This document shows, piece after piece, positions 27,951-35,970 of a stretch of DNA of 64,000 nt. The stretch is from NCBI GenBank assembly GCA_036272915.1, contig DATAXV010000197.1, forward strand, positions 1-64,000. The letters are read 5' to 3'. The position numbers and the translations under genes are program-made. Under the pieces are notes generated by a model, which did not search any database, was not told where the DNA came from, and saw only the letters and a program-made list of their open reading frames with translations. Position 1 is the first letter of the stretch; each line of letters begins with the position of its first letter. The stretch comes from DATAXV01 sp036272915 (GTDB taxonomy: Bacteria > Chloroflexota > Dormibacteria > Dormibacterales > Dormibacteraceae).

Positions 27951-28547
27951 ATGCCGGGAGCAAACCTCGACGAGACGGACCTCCGCATCCTGGAGCACCT
28001 CCAGGCCAACGCCAAGCTCTCCAACGTCGGCCTGGCCAGGCGCGTCAACCTCTCCCCCTCCCCGTGCCTGGCCCGCGTGCGCGCGATGGAGCGGGCGGAC
28101 GTGATCGACCGCTATGTGACCCTGGTCAACCCGAGGACGGTGGGCCTCAGCGTCAACGTCTTCATCCAGGTCACGCTGGAGAAGCAGATCGCGTCCTCTC
28201 TGGAGACCTTCGAGGCCGCGGTGCACGACCGCCCCGAGGTCATGGAATGCTACCTGATGACCGGGGACGCGGACTACCTGCTCCGAGTAGTGGTCCCCGA
28301 CGTGCAGGCGCTGGAGCGCTTCATCCTCGAGGGCCTGACGACGGTGCCGGGAATCGCCAACATCCGGTCCAGCTTCGCCCTCAAGCAGGTCAAGTTCGAG
28401 ACCTCGCTCCCCCTCCGGAGCACCGGTTTGGGCTCGCCGGCGGCGCGCGGAGGGGACGAGGTCTCAGGGCCGGTTCAGGAGGCGGCGCCCGCCTCCCGCT
28501 CGCGGCTGATGCCGGCCTCCTCGAAGGCGCGGGAGACGACGCGGTAG
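27951..28547 (+). CDS. Lrp/AsnC-family transcriptional regulator with extended C-terminus
   Basis: The protein has 198 residues, whereas the family average is near 155. The N-terminal HTH is LDETDLRILEHLQANAKLS...RRVNLSPSPCLARVRAM (residues 6-45), and the ligand-binding RAM domain includes VMECYLMTGDADYLLRVVV and ends near TVPGIANIRSSFALKQVKF. The last 45 residues (after TSLPL) are unlike the family, and their 3' 73 nt overlap the opposing isomerase gene, so this tail is probably recent read-through. GGAGA lies 4-5 nt before ATG 27951. The position divergent to aceE suggests control of the pyruvate dehydrogenase operon. Confidence 0.86.
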   Translation: MPGANLDETDLRILEHLQANAKLSNVGLARRVNLSPSPCLARVRAMERADVIDRYVTLVNPRTVGLSVNVFIQVTLEKQIASSLETFEAAVHDRPEVMECYLMTGDADYLLRVVVPDVQALERFILEGLTTVPGIANIRSSFALKQVKFETSLPLRSTGLGSPAARGGDEVSGPVQEAAPASRSRLMPASSKARETTR

Positions 28548-29338
28548 GACTGGGTCGCCGCGGCCAGGGCGTCGTAGTCGGGGCGCCGCTGGACCATGAC
28601 CGAGATCTCGATCGTGATGAAGCCGTCGTAGCCGGCCCGCTCCATCGCCCGCAGGTAGCGGACGTAGTCCATGTCGCCCTCGCCCGGGATCAGGAACTGG
28701 TAGTCGGGCTCGACGCCGCGCTCGTCCTTGATGTGCGTGTGGCCGCTGATCGGCGCCAGCTGGGCGACCACCTCCTCCATGTCCAGCCCCTCGACGTTGA
28801 AGTGGCTGATGTCGAAGTGGATCCCGAAGGCCGGCGAGTTGACCTGCTCGACCAGCCAGATCACCTGATCGGGCAGGTGGAGGGCGCCGCCGACGTGCGG
28901 CTCGGCGGTGGCCTTGACGCCGATCGAGGCGGCGTGCTCGGCGAACCTGCCGTAGTAGTCGACGAGCTCGTCCTTGCGCGTGTCCCACTCGTCCTTGCGG
29001 CCGCCGGAGACGGTGCTGACGGTCAGCTGCTGGCCGGGGCGCTGCAGCTCGGCGGCGAGGTCGAGGTAGCTCCGGTAGGTGTCGAGTTCGCGCTCGATCT
29101 GCTCCCGATCCTCGCCGAGCAGGTGGACGTTGCCGCTGAGCCCGCAGAGGGCGATCCCGTGGTCGTCGTAGAGGCGCCGGATCCGGCGCCTCTCGGCCGC
29201 GTCGAGGTGGGCGGCGTCCGTGGGCCAGGGCGGCTGGACGGTGAGCTCCAGGCCGTCGAAGCCGAGAGCGGCGCAGTGGGCGACGGCCTCGTCGATGCCG
29301 ACCTTCTGCATACCCCAGGTGCTGTAGGCGAGCTGCAT
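28475..29338 (-). CDS. Xylose isomerase-like TIM-barrel sugar isomerase/epimerase
   Basis: The 287-residue protein belongs to the AP-endonuclease-2/xylose isomerase-like family. Metal-site positions visible are the Glu in TAEPHVGGALH, His and Asp in FGIHFDISHFNVEG, the His pair in GHTHIKDERG and a late Glu in GFITIEISV. Such enzymes isomerise or epimerise sugars or polyols. It follows a Gfo/Idh/MocA dehydrogenase gene by 15 nt on the same strand, a common pairing in inositol and related polyol catabolism; the substrate cannot be named. Start ATG 29338 has GGAGGAGGA upstream. Confidence 0.84.
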   Translation of the reverse strand: MQLAYSTWGMQKVGIDEAVAHCAALGFDGLELTVQPPWPTDAAHLDAAERRRIRRLYDDHGIALCGLSGNVHLLGEDREQIERELDTYRSYLDLAAELQRPGQQLTVSTVSGGRKDEWDTRKDELVDYYGRFAEHAASIGVKATAEPHVGGALHLPDQVIWLVEQVNSPAFGIHFDISHFNVEGLDMEEVVAQLAPISGHTHIKDERGVEPDYQFLIPGEGDMDYVRYLRAMERAGYDGFITIEISVMVQRRPDYDALAAATQSYRVVSRAFEEAGISREREAGAAS

Positions 29339-29353
29339 CTCCTGTCCTCCTCC

Positions 29354-30616
29354 TCAGCGGGCCGCCAGGCCCAGCTGCATGTCGATCTCACGCTGATAGC
29401 CGTCGAGCCCGCCCTCCCGGACCTCGGCCACGGTCACCTGCCGGCCCGCCCGGGCCGATTCGAAGAGGGCGTAGACGAGGGCCACGTCGCGCAGAGCGGT
29501 GGCCCCGTCCACCTCTGGCGCCACACCCTCGCGCACGCAGGCGGCGAACTCCTGGTACTCGAGGCCGATCAGCTTGCGGTCGGTGGTCTCGAAGTCGAAG
29601 CCGTACCGCCAGGGACGGTCGGCGCCGAAGAGCGACGCGGCGACCTCGTCCAGCTGGTAGCCGGGGGCGAACTCGAGCAGGCGCTCGTCGCCGACGTCGG
29701 TGCCGTCGTCGAGGATCAGCCGCGGAGGCCGGCCGTTGCGGTCGCCGGGAGCCTCGATCGACCCGCGGGTGCCGAACACCTTACGGGCGTGGAAGGGGAG
29801 GCCGTGGCCGGCGTGGTGGTCGATCCACTGGCCGAGCGCCCCGGAGGCGAACTCGAGCAGGCCGAAGATGGCGTCCTCGCCGTCCGCGTCCATGACCTCG
29901 GGCATGTCCTGGGCCCAGCGCTCGTAAAAGCCTCCCGGCCCGGCCGTCTGGCGGCGGTGGCGGCGCGGCTCGAAGATCCGGATCTGGCCCGACGCCCGCT
30001 CCACCGGGCCGAAGTAGTACTGGAGGATGTCGGCGCTGTGGACGCCGGCGTCGAGAGGCAGGACGCCGCCCATCTTGAGGTGGCGCCAGGGGGTGATGGT
30101 GATGGCGTCGCCGCCGGCCACCCCGGCCTCGAGGATGAACTGCGGATCGCCGATGGCGCCGCCGTCGATCAGAGCACGGACCAGGCGGTTCATCGGGTCG
30201 CGCCGGAAGTTCTCGGCCACGGAGAGCACCCGCCCCCTGCGGTCCGCCGCCTCGATGACCCGATGACACCCCCGGATCGTCAGCGCCAGCGGCTTCTCGC
30301 AGAGGACGTGCAGGCCGAGATCGAACAGCTGCGGCGCCACCTCGTGGTGGGAGCGGGTGTCCGTGGTGCAGTCGGCGGCCTCCAGGCCGGAGACCCGCGC
30401 GACCATCGTCTCGGCGTCGCCGAACACCTCCGGCCGGGCGCGGAGCAGCTGCTCCGCCTCCGCGGCCAGGAACTCGGCGTTGTCGAGCCGCGGATCGCAG
30501 ACCGCGACCAGCTCCACGTCCCGGCGGCCGCCGCGCCGCAGCTCGCCGAGCCCGGCCAGATGCCGGCGGCCCATCCCCCCGCAGCCGACGATGGCGAGCC
30601 GGAGCGGCTCGGTCAT
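29354..30616 (-). CDS. Gfo/Idh/MocA-family oxidoreductase
   Basis: The 420-residue protein has an N-terminal Rossmann domain (LRLAIVGCGGMGRRHLAGL) and the family EKP motif in GLHVLCEKPLALTIRG near 110, then a C-terminal alpha/beta substrate domain with GGVLPLDAGVHSADILQYYFG, which contains the catalytic Asp-x-x-x-His. These enzymes oxidise or reduce sugars, inositols or related compounds with NAD(P). It forms a two-gene operon with the downstream isomerase. ATG 30616 is the natural start. Confidence 0.87.
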   Translation of the reverse strand: MTEPLRLAIVGCGGMGRRHLAGLGELRRGGRRDVELVAVCDPRLDNAEFLAAEAEQLLRARPEVFGDAETMVARVSGLEAADCTTDTRSHHEVAPQLFDLGLHVLCEKPLALTIRGCHRVIEAADRRGRVLSVAENFRRDPMNRLVRALIDGGAIGDPQFILEAGVAGGDAITITPWRHLKMGGVLPLDAGVHSADILQYYFGPVERASGQIRIFEPRRHRRQTAGPGGFYERWAQDMPEVMDADGEDAIFGLLEFASGALGQWIDHHAGHGLPFHARKVFGTRGSIEAPGDRNGRPPRLILDDGTDVGDERLLEFAPGYQLDEVAASLFGADRPWRYGFDFETTDRKLIGLEYQEFAACVREGVAPEVDGATALRDVALVYALFESARAGRQVTVAEVREGGLDGYQREIDMQLGLAAR

Positions 30617-30698
30617 GCCACCCGTCCGCCGACGTCGATCGATAGCGTCCCTGACCGCGTTGCCATCAGCTGCGCCTCCTCACTTCCGGCCAACCTCC

Positions 30699-30716
30699 CG
30701 GCGCGTCACCGCGCCG
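30699..30716. terminator. Compact hairpin between two minus-strand genes
   Basis: CGGCGCG and CGCGCCG form a perfect 7-bp stem with loop TCAC. It lies about 65 nt past the stop of the flippase-like gene and upstream of the Gfo/Idh gene, so it may end the former transcript. Confidence 0.4.
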
Positions 30717-30779
30717 AGAGACGTGATGCCGACCGCGGACCCGTGGGCGGGATCCGCACCCCTCTCCCCGCCGCGCCCC

Positions 30780-31784
30780 CTAATCGTGCTGCGCGGCGAG
30801 CTCGGCGGGCACCGTCCGCGGCTCGGCTCGGCGGCGGATGGCGAGCAGGACGCCCAGGCCCAGGACCGCCATCAGCACGTCGTTGAACCCGCGGTAGAGC
30901 AGCGCCGCGGCGGCCCCCTCCGACGGAGGGACCCCCTGCAGCACCATGAAGCCGGTGATGATGCCCTCGTAGGCGCCGAAGCCGACGGGCGTCATGGTCA
31001 GCCCGGAGACGACGTAGGCGACGGCGTAGATCACGGTCGCCTGGAGCAGGCCGACGGCGTCGACGCCGACGGCGTGCAGGGCCAGCTCGAAGAGCACGAA
31101 GGTGAGGGCGACGCCGAGGGCGTCGAAGACGCCGACGCCGAGCAGGGTCCGCCGGCTGAAGAGGCGGAGGAAGGCGCCCCGGATCCGGCGCAGGTCGGTA
31201 TCGAACCGGCGCAGGAAGGGGATCAGCTCGACCAGCGCGACGGCGCGCTCATAGGCCGGCTCCCAGCCGAGGACGGTGAGGATGCCGCCGTAGAGCAGGA
31301 TCAGGAACAGGAGCAGCGGGGCCAGCGCGGGCTGGATGAAGACGGCCGGGACCAGCGGGACCAGCATCAGCAGGAGGAACCCGATCTCCTGGAAGGCGAT
31401 GGTGGCGGCGACCTCGCCGCCGCCCCGCCCGTGCCGCTCGACCTCCTCGAGCACCGCCACCCGGCCCAGGTCGCCGGCGGGCAGGAAGACCATCGGCTTG
31501 GAGGCGATGACCACGGCCACCGCCCTGAGGACGGGGATGTTGACTCCGATCCGGCGCAGGGCGAACCACCACCCGATGCCGCGGAGGATGACGATCCCCA
31601 CCGTCACCGGGGCCATGAGCAGCAGGATGGAGATCCGGACCTGACCCATGACGTGGCCCAGCTTCTCGGGATTGACGACGAGGACGAGCGCGGTCAGCCC
31701 GGCGATGGCCAGGCCCCAGATCCAGTTGGCACGCAGGAAGTCACCGACGCGTCGACCGGCCATCCAAACCCAGGCTTTGATCAC
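30780..31784 (-). CDS. Polytopic membrane protein of the UPF0104/lysylphosphatidylglycerol-synthase TM family (flippase-like)
   Basis: The 334-residue protein has about eight hydrophobic helices. The family signature region KPMVFLPAGDLGRVAVLEEVERHG (near 95-118) and a later segment MTPVGFGAYEGIITGFMVLQGV (near 275) match the flippase-like LPG-synthase membrane domain, which lacks the soluble aminoacyl transferase part. It probably moves a lipid or lipid-linked compound across the membrane. The GTG 31784 start is uncertain; ATG 31763 (MAGRRVGD) is also possible and neither has a clean Shine-Dalgarno. Confidence 0.72.
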   Translation of the reverse strand: MIKAWVWMAGRRVGDFLRANWIWGLAIAGLTALVLVVNPEKLGHVMGQVRISILLLMAPVTVGIVILRGIGWWFALRRIGVNIPVLRAVAVVIASKPMVFLPAGDLGRVAVLEEVERHGRGGGEVAATIAFQEIGFLLLMLVPLVPAVFIQPALAPLLLFLILLYGGILTVLGWEPAYERAVALVELIPFLRRFDTDLRRIRGAFLRLFSRRTLLGVGVFDALGVALTFVLFELALHAVGVDAVGLLQATVIYAVAYVVSGLTMTPVGFGAYEGIITGFMVLQGVPPSEGAAAALLYRGFNDVLMAVLGLGVLLAIRRRAEPRTVPAELAAQHD

Positions 31785-31901
31785 CTCTCACCAACCACTT
31801 CGCTTGTGTGAACCTTTGTTATTGAAAGGTACACGGCTTATCAGTCGTTGACTACAGATGCGAGGCGATCCCCTACACTCCCTCGCACGTTGTCTGGGTC
31901 G

Positions 31902-32351
31902 ATGCCTTCTCCCACCGCGGCCCGGCGCGAGCACGCCGCCCTGCGCGGCACGCAGCTCCGCCTCGGCCTCACCGCGTTCATCATCGTCAGCGTCTACGCC
32001 GTTGCCATCTACCAGGCGGTCGCCTACTGGCGCGTCACCCACGACCCGGGCCGGGCCGAGGTCACCGCCCGCCTCGTCCAGTGCAGCGCCGACTCGTCAG
32101 GGGCCTGCCAGGCGCGGTTCCGGTACGGAGGCCGCTCCTACCTGGTCGGCCCGGTTCAGGGCCGGGAGGGGCAGCAGGCCACCCTCTCCATCGAACGCGC
32201 CGATCCCACCTCGTTCCGCAATCCGGGCGGAGCGGCCGACGCCTACGGGCCGATCGTCGCCGCCGCCCTCCTGACCCTCGGAGCGCTGGTCTGGTGGCGC
32301 CTCTACCGCCCCGGGGCGGGGCCCCGTGCCCCCATGCCCGGGTCGGAGTAG
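31902..32351 (+). CDS. Small membrane protein, two helices (DUF3592-like topology)
   Basis: The 149-residue protein has a membrane helix at about 20-42 (LGLTAFIIVSVYAVAIYQAV), an extracytoplasmic domain of some 70 residues with two Cys (VQCSADSSGACQARF, perhaps disulfide-bonded) and a second helix near 125-140 (IVAAALLTLGALVWW). I do not recognise a definite family; the layout resembles DUF3592 proteins. A TTG at 31848 would lengthen it, but ATG 31902 is preferred. It is divergent from the flippase-like gene across an AT-richer stretch (31785-31860) where promoters are expected. Confidence 0.55.
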   Translation: MPSPTAARREHAALRGTQLRLGLTAFIIVSVYAVAIYQAVAYWRVTHDPGRAEVTARLVQCSADSSGACQARFRYGGRSYLVGPVQGREGQQATLSIERADPTSFRNPGGAADAYGPIVAAALLTLGALVWWRLYRPGAGPRAPMPGSE

Positions 32352-32367
32352 TTCCGGCGCGCCCGCC

Positions 32368-32673
32368 TCAGCCGCCGAACCCGTAGGAGCCGAGCTCCCT
32401 CAGCGGCTGCGGGGCCGGCGCGTCGCCGAGGGCGAGGCGCGCCACCGTCGCCTGCAGCCGCCGGGCCGCGTCGATCGCCGGCAGCGGGTTCTCGACGCCC
32501 TCCTCCAGCTCGAGGAGAGCCAGGAACTCGCCGGTCCCGCGCCGGTGGTAACAGGCGTAGCGGATGCCCTCCGGCCGCTCCGACCGGAGCGCCGCGAAGG
32601 CGGCCTCGGTCGCGCTCGACACCTCATCCACACCTTCCTCGGGAACCTCGTAGCGAACCATCATCACCGGCAT
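32368..32673 (-). CDS. Small ferredoxin-like-fold protein (antibiotic-biosynthesis-monooxygenase/quinol-monooxygenase-like)
   Basis: This 101-residue protein begins MPVMMVRYEVPEEGVDEV and contains YACYHRRGTGEFLALLELEEG, the pattern of the dimeric alpha-beta-barrel ABM-like fold. Function unknown. ATG 32673 is fixed by GAGGAGG 5 nt upstream. An AT-rich palindrome centred about 45 nt upstream probably controls it. The convergent DUF3592-like gene ends 16 nt from its stop. Confidence 0.65.
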   Translation of the reverse strand: MPVMMVRYEVPEEGVDEVSSATEAAFAALRSERPEGIRYACYHRRGTGEFLALLELEEGVENPLPAIDAARRLQATVARLALGDAPAPQPLRELGSYGFGG

Positions 32674-32707
32674 GGCGACCTCCTCATCGGCAACCCTGAA
32701 TATCATC

Positions 32708-32728
32708 CAACTCGAATATAATGAGTTG
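32708..32728. promoter_or_regulatory. Inverted repeat, probable operator
   Basis: CAACTC (32708-32713) and GAGTTG (32723-32728) flank the 9-nt AT-rich spacer GAATATAAT. On the minus strand the spacer contains TATATT, a good -10 match. The site lies 35-55 nt upstream of the ABM-like gene at 32673, in one of the few AT-rich spots of the window. Confidence 0.5.
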
Positions 32729-32772
32729 ATCATTTAATGGCGCCCTGGTCCCATCGCGCCGGAGGTCGACGG

Positions 32773-33363
32773 TCAGAGCCGCCGTTCGACGATGTGGTCG
32801 TAGACGATCTGCGACCAGGTCTCCATCTGCGGGTAGCGCTCAGGCAGGCGGTCTATGTCGAGAAGCTCGCCGGCGAGCTTGTGCCGCTCTCGGATCGCGA
32901 TGTCGGGGCTGTCGGCCTCGATCAGGTAGACCAGGCCGACGTGGACCCGCCCCACCGGCTCCGACTCGTCCTTGAGGACGCCCAGGCAGGTGGCCGAGAA
33001 ACCGCCCCGATACTCGACCTCCTCCTCCCACTCCCGGCGCAGGCCACCCTCCAGAGGGTCGCCCTCGTCGCCGTCGACGGGGTTGATGTGGCCGCCGATG
33101 CCGAGCGAGCAGCGGTCGGCCAGGCGCCGCTCGCCGCCGGCGGCGAGGCGCCGTGTGAGCAGGTAGCGGCGGCCGTGGCGGAAGACCGCGTAGGGGATGA
33201 CCTGCTGGTAGCCGGGATCATCCTCGACCTCGTCGCGGGGCAGGTAGAGCGGGGACAACCGGACCAGGTCGCGCAGGGCGGGCAGCACCTCGGGCCGGAT
33301 CCCCCGGAAGGGACCGTCGGGGAAGAGCTCGGTCCGCCGCACGCAGAGCACGCGCTCGCCCAC
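32773..33363 (-). CDS. Nudix hydrolase
   Basis: The 196-residue protein has a Nudix box GGHINPVDGDEGDPLEGGLRREWEEEVEY in two parts: GGHINPVD and LRREWEEEVEY. The REWEEEV core with its metal-binding Glu residues is intact, but the loop before it is a few residues longer than the canonical G-x5-E-x7-REUxEExGU. Nudix enzymes cleave nucleoside-diphosphate-linked compounds; the substrate is not evident. GTG 33363 lies one base after the stop of tyrA, so the two are probably co-transcribed. Confidence 0.82.
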   Translation of the reverse strand: MGERVLCVRRTELFPDGPFRGIRPEVLPALRDLVRLSPLYLPRDEVEDDPGYQQVIPYAVFRHGRRYLLTRRLAAGGERRLADRCSLGIGGHINPVDGDEGDPLEGGLRREWEEEVEYRGGFSATCLGVLKDESEPVGRVHVGLVYLIEADSPDIAIRERHKLAGELLDIDRLPERYPQMETWSQIVYDHIVERRL

Positions 33364-33364
33364 C

Positions 33365-34159
33365 TCAGGCCTCCCGCGCCCAGGCGTCGCGGACCCGCTT
33401 GGCCTCGGCGAAGAGGGCCTCGAGCTCGCCGTCGCCGTCCTCGACCAGGCTCCGCAGGCGGGCCAGCGAACCCTCCACGCGGACCAGCCGGTCGAGCAGG
33501 GCGGAGCGGTTGGTGGCGGCCACGGCGGCGTAGAAGCGGGGATCGCCGGCGGCCAGCCGCGTCATGTCCCGGAAGCCGGGACCGGCCAGGGCCGCCATCG
33601 CCTCCCAGTCGTCGTCGCCGGACATGGCCAGCAGGTAGGCGGCGGAGACGGCGAAGGCGGCGTGGCTGATCCCGGCCACCAGCCGGTCGTGGCGCTCGGC
33701 GTCGAGCAGCATCGGCCTCGCCCCCACCGACCGGACCAGTTCGGTCACCACCGGCTCATCCCGCATCAGGGCCCAGGGCGCGCCCTCGAAGAGATCGGCG
33801 CGGGCCGCCTCCAGGCCGGACCGCTCGCTGCCGCACATGGGGTGCCCGCCGACCAGGTCGACGCCCGCCTCCTCGGCCCAGCGCAGCACCTCGACCTTGG
33901 TGCTGGCCAGGTCGGTGACGATGCCGGGGGCCCCGACCAGGCCGGCCAGGATTCCACGAAGAGAGAGGATCGGCGCCGCCAGGAAGACGACGTCGGCGGT
34001 CCTGGGATCAGAGCCGTCGACGATGCCCAGGTCCCGCGCCCGCTCCATCGTCGCCGCATCGGGATCGTGGCCGCTCAGCGGCAGATCGGGGCGCCTGGCG
34101 GCCAGTGCCAGTGCCAGGGAGCCGCCCATCAGGCCCAACCCGTAAATGCCGATCCGCAT
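33365..34159 (-). CDS. tyrA: Prephenate dehydrogenase
   Basis: The 264-residue enzyme oxidatively decarboxylates prephenate to 4-hydroxyphenylpyruvate for tyrosine synthesis. The NAD motif is RIGIYGLGLMGGSLALAL at the N-terminus. The substrate-site signature is VDLVGGHPMCGSERSGLEAA near 110, followed by HDRLVAGISHAAFAVSAAYL near 165 and GPGFRDMTRLA near 195. There is no ACT or chorismate mutase domain, so feedback control would need another route; chorismate mutase is supplied by aroH at 41340. ATG 34159 gives MRIGIYGLG. Confidence 0.9.
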   Translation of the reverse strand: MRIGIYGLGLMGGSLALALAARRPDLPLSGHDPDAATMERARDLGIVDGSDPRTADVVFLAAPILSLRGILAGLVGAPGIVTDLASTKVEVLRWAEEAGVDLVGGHPMCGSERSGLEAARADLFEGAPWALMRDEPVVTELVRSVGARPMLLDAERHDRLVAGISHAAFAVSAAYLLAMSGDDDWEAMAALAGPGFRDMTRLAAGDPRFYAAVAATNRSALLDRLVRVEGSLARLRSLVEDGDGELEALFAEAKRVRDAWAREA

Positions 34160-34296
34160 CCTGCCAATGTTCGCCCAAGCGGCTCGGGACATGCGTCGCG
34201 CATGGCAAGATGCGGGCTTGCTGTGGAAATCGGGCAGGGCTGTCCCAGGACGGGGATGTGCACCCGTTCCTGTGGTGGATGACGTCTGAAGCGGTC

Positions 34297-34815
34297 ATGG
34301 GGACTGACCTCATCGCCAGGGCGCAGACCGGCGACATCGCCGCCTTCGAGCGGCTGGTCGAGCCGCTCTACGAGAAGGCGTTCCAGCTCGCCGCGGCGAT
34401 GCTGGATGACCGCGCGCAGGCGGAGGACGCCGTCCAGGAGGCGCTGATTCTGGCCTGGCGGAAGCTCGATCGCTTCCGCTACGGCGAGGACATCCGCCCC
34501 TGGCTGATGACGCTGGTCGCCAACCAGTGCCGGGAGACACGCCGGCGCCGCTGGTGGTCGGTGCGCAAGGTGGCCGACCCGCCCGAGCAGGCTCATGAAT
34601 CAGAATCCGATCGCGTCGTCGCCGACGCCGATCTCCACAGCGCCCTGCAGACCCTCTCCGAACGCGACAGGCTGATTCTCATCCTTCGCTACTTCTTCGA
34701 CCTCCCCTACGAGGAGGTCGCGCAGATCGCCCGGGTGAGCCCGGACGCAGCCCGCAAGGCGTCGGCCAGAGCTCTGGCCCGGCTCCGCGACCGGCTGCGT
34801 GAGGAGGAGGCATGA
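34297..34815 (+). CDS. ECF sigma factor (sigma-70 family)
   Basis: The 172-residue protein has region 2 (AFERLVEPLYEKAFQLAAAMLDD, then AEDAVQEALILAWRKLDRF and PWLMTLVANQCRETRRRRW) and region 4 (LQTLSERDRLILILRYFFDLPYEEVAQ...DAARKASARALARLRDRL). The start is uncertain: ATG 34297 gives the standard N-terminus, while ATG 34279 or GTG 34258 would add a few residues, and none has a strong Shine-Dalgarno. Its stop overlaps the DUF4232 membrane gene by 4 nt (ATGA), suggesting that the partner regulates or is regulated with it. Confidence 0.88.
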   Translation: MGTDLIARAQTGDIAAFERLVEPLYEKAFQLAAAMLDDRAQAEDAVQEALILAWRKLDRFRYGEDIRPWLMTLVANQCRETRRRRWWSVRKVADPPEQAHESESDRVVADADLHSALQTLSERDRLILILRYFFDLPYEEVAQIARVSPDAARKASARALARLRDRLREEEA

Positions 34816-35627
34816 ACGACGACCCGGAGAGGGGTCAGATGACGGAGGACGAGAAGCGCCTGCGCGACCGGCTGCGCAAGGGCATCAGGCCCGGACGCCC
34901 GTCGCACGACGCCTTCTGGCGGGCGATGAACGAGGTCGAGGAGAGAGGCCGCGGGCACTCCTCCCGGCTCGGCTTCACCGCCGGCCTGACGGCCGGGGCC
35001 GTCCTCGCCGTGATCCTCCTCGGCACCTTCCTGTTCGCCGTCCGCCCCCACCTGCTGCCCGCCCACACCGGCCCGGCCGGGACGCCCCATTCGGCGGCGC
35101 CGATGGTGACACCGACCCCGAGCCCCTCGCCGACCGCCTCCGGCATCGTCCACCCACCCTCGACCTCGGTCCCCGTGGCCCCGCTCGCGCGGTGCCACAC
35201 GTCCGGGCTGAGCATCACCCTCGGGAAGACCGGGGCCGCCGCCGGCAACGACTACACCACGTTCGACCTGCAGAACGTCTCCGGCCAGGCCTGCGAGACA
35301 GAGGGCTTCCCGGGAATGGCGATGATGGCCGCCGACGGCAGCCAGCTGCCGACCAACGTGCTCTGGCAGAACGGCGCGCTGGCCTCGCCCGGACCGACCC
35401 TGGTCGTGCTTCCGGCGGGTGGTGTCGCCCACTTCAACATCCACTGGACCGACGTCCCCAGCGGCGACGAGACCAGCTGCCCGACGGCGACGACCCTGCT
35501 CGTCACCCCACCCAACGAGACCACCCAGCTCCGCGTCGCGGTGAACATGGCCCCCTGCGGCAACGGCACCATCGACGCCTCCCCGGTCCGCCAGGGAGCC
35601 GATCCGACCGGCGACCCCAACAGCTGA
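34812..35627 (+). CDS. DUF4232 membrane-anchored protein, partner of the ECF sigma factor
   Basis: The 271-residue protein has a charged cytoplasmic segment (residues 1-52), one membrane helix (LTAGAVLAVILLGTFLFAV), a Pro/Ser/Thr-rich linker and an extracytoplasmic DUF4232 domain (CHTSGLSITLG ... YTTFDLQNVSGQACETEGFPG ... VAHFNIHWTDV). The arrangement resembles an anti-sigma factor, but the cytoplasmic part lacks a zinc H-x3-C-x2-C motif, so anti-sigma function is inference from gene order only. ATG 34812 overlaps the sigma stop by 4 nt. Confidence 0.78.
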   Translation: MNDDPERGQMTEDEKRLRDRLRKGIRPGRPSHDAFWRAMNEVEERGRGHSSRLGFTAGLTAGAVLAVILLGTFLFAVRPHLLPAHTGPAGTPHSAAPMVTPTPSPSPTASGIVHPPSTSVPVAPLARCHTSGLSITLGKTGAAAGNDYTTFDLQNVSGQACETEGFPGMAMMAADGSQLPTNVLWQNGALASPGPTLVVLPAGGVAHFNIHWTDVPSGDETSCPTATTLLVTPPNETTQLRVAVNMAPCGNGTIDASPVRQGADPTGDPNS

Positions 35628-35641
35628 ACAAGAGCGGATCC

Positions 35642-35671
35642 GGCGCCGCCCCAAAGCGATGGGCCGGCGCC
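35642..35671 (+). terminator. Hairpin after the sigma/DUF4232 operon
   Basis: GGCGCCGCCC (35642-35651) pairs with GGGCCGGCGCC (35661-35671) with one bulged base and a 9-nt loop, about 15 nt past the DUF4232 stop. The rest of 35672-35917 shows no coding signal. Confidence 0.45.
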
Positions 35672-35921
35672 CGATTCCGTGTCCGCCGCTCTGGCGGTGC
35701 CGGGAGTGCCGTTCACACGGCGATTGAGGCGCCCGAGACCCGGATGGCGCCACTCCGACCTGGACCCAACGCCCCCCGTGTCCCGAGGTGCGGCCGCCCA
35801 CCGGCAAGCGTTGCAATCTCTCGATCGTTGCCCACCACTCGTTGATCCTGCGTTGGATCGTGCGCCCCCTCGTGAGCCCCGACCGTCGATCGCCTCCCAG
35901 CTCGCCCTCGGGCCCCGGTGC

Positions 35922-35938
35922 GTCACCCCTGGGTTGAC
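35922..35938. promoter_or_regulatory. Palindromic operator, site 1
   Basis: GTCACCCCTGGGTTGAC fits the palindrome GTCAnCCCnGGGnTGAC. It overlaps the -35 hexamer TTGACA (35934-35939) of the promoter driving the HTH gene at 35971. An equivalent site lies 56 bp downstream. Confidence 0.7.
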
Positions 35939-35963
35939 AAATCATGTGGCTAGCGTCTAGGCT
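35934..35963 (+). promoter_or_regulatory. Sigma-70-type promoter of the HTH/membrane protein operon
   Basis: TTGACA (35934-35939), an 18-nt spacer and TAGGCT (35958-35963). The predicted transcription start falls at about 35969-35971, at or next to the ATG at 35971, and no Shine-Dalgarno precedes that ATG, so the mRNA is probably leaderless. Confidence 0.65.
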
Positions 35964-35970
35964 TTATCAC

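Noticed and set aside
31848..31879. Promoter TTGACT ... TACACT before the two-helix membrane protein
   Set aside because: The spacer is 20 bp, too long for a standard sigma-70 promoter, and no MerR-type regulator is linked to it.
34707..35945. Minus-strand open frame starting MICQPRGDA, similar to the start of the HTH protein (MIRQPRGDT)
   Set aside because: The similarity comes only from the inverted repeat arms; the rest is antisense to the DUF4232 and sigma genes.
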